A DNA stretch of 64,000 nucleotides from Acidobacteriota bacterium. Its GTDB lineage: Bacteria; Acidobacteriota; Blastocatellia; Pyrinomonadales; Pyrinomonadaceae. This document shows positions 62,175 through 64,000 of this stretch, piece by piece (positions within the stretch are counted from its first letter, which is position 1; each line of letters begins with the position of its first letter). A program made the translations under genes and the position numbers. The notes beneath the pieces are model-generated. The model searched no databases. It saw only the letters and a list, made by a program, of their open reading frames with translations, and had not been told where the DNA came from. Where the stretch lies: assembly GCA_016700075.1 (NCBI GenBank), contig CP065000.1, positions 1,054,001 through 1,118,000 of the forward strand. Reading direction: 5' to 3'.

Positions 62175-62630
62175 ATGAGATCAGAAGCAAAAACCCCTGA
62201 CGAGTACATCGCATCGCTGCCGGACGACCGCCGCGAGGGCATGGCAAAACTGCGTTCGGTGATAAACGCCAATATCCCCGCAGGTTTTGAGGAAAATATG
62301 GGCTACGGAATGATGGGCTGGGAGGTGCCGCAATCCATCTATCCCGCGGGCTATCATTGCGACCCGAAACAGCCGCTCCCTTTCATGGGCATCGCATCGC
62401 AAAAGAACAATATCGCCATCTATCACATGGGCATTTACCGTGACGAGGCTTTGTACAATTGGTTCGTCGAGCAATGGCCGAAATATTCGTCAAAGAAGCT
62501 CGATATGGGCAAGTCGTGCATCAGGATAAGAAAAGCAGAGGACATCCCGTTCGAACTCATCGGAAAACTCGCAAAAAAGATGACCGTGAAGAAATGGATC
62601 AAGCTCTATGAAGAGATGCTGAAACGCTGA
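62175..62630 (+). CDS. DUF1801 (YdhG/YjhX-like) protein
   Basis: 151 residues. Family start TPDEYIASLPDDRREGMAKL, then ENMGYGMMGWEVPQSIYPAG and KKLDMGKSCIRIRKAEDIPF. DUF1801 has a frataxin-like/SHOCT-type compact fold of unknown role, once suggested to bind iron. No signal peptide. It reads in the same direction as the methyltransferase, 42 bases later. Confidence 0.9.
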   Translation: MRSEAKTPDEYIASLPDDRREGMAKLRSVINANIPAGFEENMGYGMMGWEVPQSIYPAGYHCDPKQPLPFMGIASQKNNIAIYHMGIYRDEALYNWFVEQWPKYSSKKLDMGKSCIRIRKAEDIPFELIGKLAKKMTVKKWIKLYEEMLKR

Positions 62631-62649
62631 CCGGTTCAGGGCGAAATAC

Positions 62650-62678
62650 TTGACGGAACCGCTACATCGTCGTATCAT
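62650..62678 (+). promoter_or_regulatory. Sigma-70 promoter for rpmE
   Basis: TTGACG (62650-62655), exactly 17 bases, TATCAT (62673-62678). It is a good housekeeping promoter; the leader to the rpmE start is about 45 bases, with AGAGG 11 bases before the ATG. Confidence 0.75.
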
Positions 62679-62730
62679 TTAGGTTTGCGTTAACCGACGC
62701 GTCGCCTATTTTCGGCGAGAGGAAAAGGTT

Positions 62731-62952
62731 ATGAAACAAGATATACATCCGAACTACACCGACATCACGGTGTCATGTGCCTGTGGGCACAGTTTTCAGA
62801 CTCGATCGACGATGGGCGAAGAACTCCACATCGAGATCTGTTCTGACTGCCATCCGTTCTTCACCGGCAAGCAGAAGCTTGTTGACACCGCAGGACGCGT
62901 TGACCGCTTCAACAAGCGTTATCAGCGTGGCGGTGCGGCCGCAGCAAAATGA
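62731..62952 (+). CDS. rpmE: 50S ribosomal protein L31 (zinc type)
   Basis: 73 residues, normal for the family. MKQDIHPNYTDITVSCACGH is typical of L31, and the zinc ligands are in CACGH and CSDCHPFFTGKQK (CxC plus CxxC), so this is the zinc-binding (C+) form. It sits on the large ribosomal subunit. The C-terminus is basic and short. Confidence 0.96.
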   Translation: MKQDIHPNYTDITVSCACGHSFQTRSTMGEELHIEICSDCHPFFTGKQKLVDTAGRVDRFNKRYQRGGAAAAK

Positions 62953-63004
62953 GGTTTTGACCGCTTGAAACAGACAGCGTTCAATTACTAGCAATTCAAA
63001 TTCG

Positions 63005-63090
63005 ACGCCGGCTTGCCGCCGCCGATCGCTTTAGGTGCATTTGCAGCACTTGCGAGAGGCGAAAATTGGCAGCCGGCGTTTAGCTTTTTT
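63005..63090 (+). ncRNA. Structured RNA element between rpmE and the DUF1385 gene
   Basis: One long, nested hairpin: ACGCCGGCT/AGCCGGCGT (63005-63013 with 63071-63079), GCC/GGC after one bulged T, CGCC/GGCG, a symmetric GA/GA internal loop, TCGC/GCGA, an internal loop, then GTGC/GCAC with a 7-base loop. Six T follow five bases later (63085-63090). It may be the rpmE terminator, an attenuator for the next gene or a small RNA. I do not recognise a known class. Confidence 0.5.
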
Positions 63091-63142
63091 CTGAAGAGCA
63101 TTTGAACATCCAAAAGCCGTTGACGGCCTTCTAACAGTTGGT

Positions 63143-64000
63143 ATGAACCTACGCAGCAAGAAACGCATTTTTCGCTTTGTCCACTCGGTATTTGCGCTCG
63201 AGCGCGACCTGATCGTCGGCGGCCAGGCAGTTATGGAGGGCGTCATGATGCGGACGCCGTCGGCATATGCGATCGCATGCCGCAGAAATGACGGTTCGAT
63301 CGTCACGACGGCCGAGAAACTGCCGCGTTGGAGCGACAAATACAAATGGATGAATTTCCCTGTGCTCCGCGGCGGCGCGACGCTGATACAGTCGCTGGCA
63401 CTCGGAATCAAGGCGTTGAATTTTTCTGCAAGGATATTCGAAGAAGACGAGAAGCTGCAGAAAGAAAAGGCAAGAGCAGAAGCCGGCGAACCGGCATTTG
63501 CTTATGTTGACGGGACGGACGATCCCAATTTCACGAAAGCTCCCGTAAAGGTCACGATGCCTGAAGCTGCCGAAAAGCGGAATCTTTCGCAATCGGCCAG
63601 TGCTGCTGGTTCGATAGCTTTTGCGTTGGCGTTCAATATCGCTCTCTTTATCGTCGCACCGCTGCTGCTGACGAATCTGCTCTTCATTTGGCTCGGTTGG
63701 GCAGGAGCACCGACAATCGCTGCCGAAGCCGGCTGGTTCGAAACGGTGATGGCATACGTGTGGAAGATGAAGCTGGACACGCTCGGTGCGTGGGTCGGCT
63801 TTAATATGATCGACGGTGTTATCCGCATGGTCTTTTTCATATTGATGATCTTCTCGATGTCGTATATCAGGGACATACGGCGGGTCTTTGAATATCACGG
63901 AGCCGAGCACAAGACCGTCTTCGCGTGGGAAAGAGGCCTCGACCTGCTGCCGGAGAACGCAGCGAAAATGCCGCGGCAGCATCCGCGTTGCGGGACGTCA
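63143..64000 (+). CDS. DUF1385 membrane protein, 3' end cut by window
   Basis: 286 codons visible, open at the right edge. DUF1385 marks: LIVGGQAVMEGVMMRTPSAY near the start, FPVLRGGATLIQSLALGIKA, the central membrane segments (AFALAFNIALFIVAPLLLTN; VIRMVFFILMIFSMSYIRDI) and FEYHGAEHKTVFAWERG plus QHPRCGTS at the edge. In many Gram-positive and Acidobacterial genomes this gene sits between rpmE and prfA, which fits this position. Function unknown. Confidence 0.93.
   Translation, partial: MNLRSKKRIFRFVHSVFALERDLIVGGQAVMEGVMMRTPSAYAIACRRNDGSIVTTAEKLPRWSDKYKWMNFPVLRGGATLIQSLALGIKALNFSARIFEEDEKLQKEKARAEAGEPAFAYVDGTDDPNFTKAPVKVTMPEAAEKRNLSQSASAAGSIAFALAFNIALFIVAPLLLTNLLFIWLGWAGAPTIAAEAGWFETVMAYVWKMKLDTLGAWVGFNMIDGVIRMVFFILMIFSMSYIRDIRRVFEYHGAEHKTVFAWERGLDLLPENAAKMPRQHPRCGTS

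Overview
The window (about 54% GC by eye, dense genes, short intergenic gaps) looks like chromosomal DNA of a Gram-negative, aerobic bacterium. The best guess is Acidobacteriota, class Blastocatellia. This is inferred from the gene mix: a PEP-CTERM/exosortase exopolysaccharide locus with a PrsT-type TPR lipoprotein, a B12-dependent ribonucleotide reductase, an S46 dipeptidyl peptidase, Mpl, a TonB-dependent receptor and a DUF4388-DnaJ protein. Taxonomy is not proven by anything seen here. There is no phage, insertion sequence, CRISPR array, tRNA or rRNA that I can support.

Layout. 1-9435 (minus strand): exopolysaccharide/exosortase locus. Reading from upstream, it holds an exosortase-EpsI fusion, a PrsT-like TPR lipoprotein, a 60-residue protein with a PEP-CTERM-like tail, a Wzz/GumC-type chain-length protein, an ExeA-like AAA ATPase, a CapB-type tyrosine kinase and a sugar transferase cut by the window edge. 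Together these would build and export a polysaccharide and sort tailed proteins. 9480-13163: ispA diverging from a class II ribonucleotide reductase; the gap holds a good NrdR-box candidate. 13165-22233: di-heme peroxidase, D-Ala-D-Ala carboxypeptidase, an RRM protein, and a minus-strand run of aminotransferase, S46 peptidase and mpl (peptide and peptidoglycan recycling). 22340-27288: plus-strand run of thioredoxin-fold protein, glutaminyl cyclase, guanine deaminase-like protein, small membrane transporter and VanW protein, followed by a TonB-like protein under a clear ECF-sigma-type promoter. 27349-31390: DUF512 radical SAM protein, alanine dehydrogenase and an NHL-propeller membrane protein.

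31590-43247: glutathione peroxidase; a minus-strand run of HtrA protease, aldehyde dehydrogenase and two tandem SLC13-RCK permeases; an alcohol dehydrogenase; three unknown genes; a PLA2-like secreted protein overlapping glyA. 43321-48873: a SnoaL-like lipoprotein gene broken by an in-frame TAG, an MsrB-MsrA fusion whose MsrA catalytic cysteine is tyrosine, and a GNAT-Rieske oxygenase-ligA run. 49003-53065: DUF4388-DnaJ-TPR protein, HD-GYP-like protein, a degenerate D12-methylase-like protein, a 540-base gene-poor stretch with a 21-base tandem repeat, and a coiled-coil protein. 53161-57004: MFS exporter and TonB-dependent receptor with a Fur-type operator. 57165-60850: enoyl-CoA hydratase, zinc ribbon, histone-deacetylase-like amidohydrolase, FAD oxidase and VOC protein. 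60948-64000: methyltransferase, DUF1801, L31, a structured RNA element and the start of a DUF1385 membrane protein.

The most unusual items are the tiny exosortase-locus protein, the Cys-to-Tyr MsrA domain, the amber-split lipoprotein, the degenerate methylase next to an HD-GYP protein, the structured RNA after rpmE, and hairpins that abut or enclose start codons.
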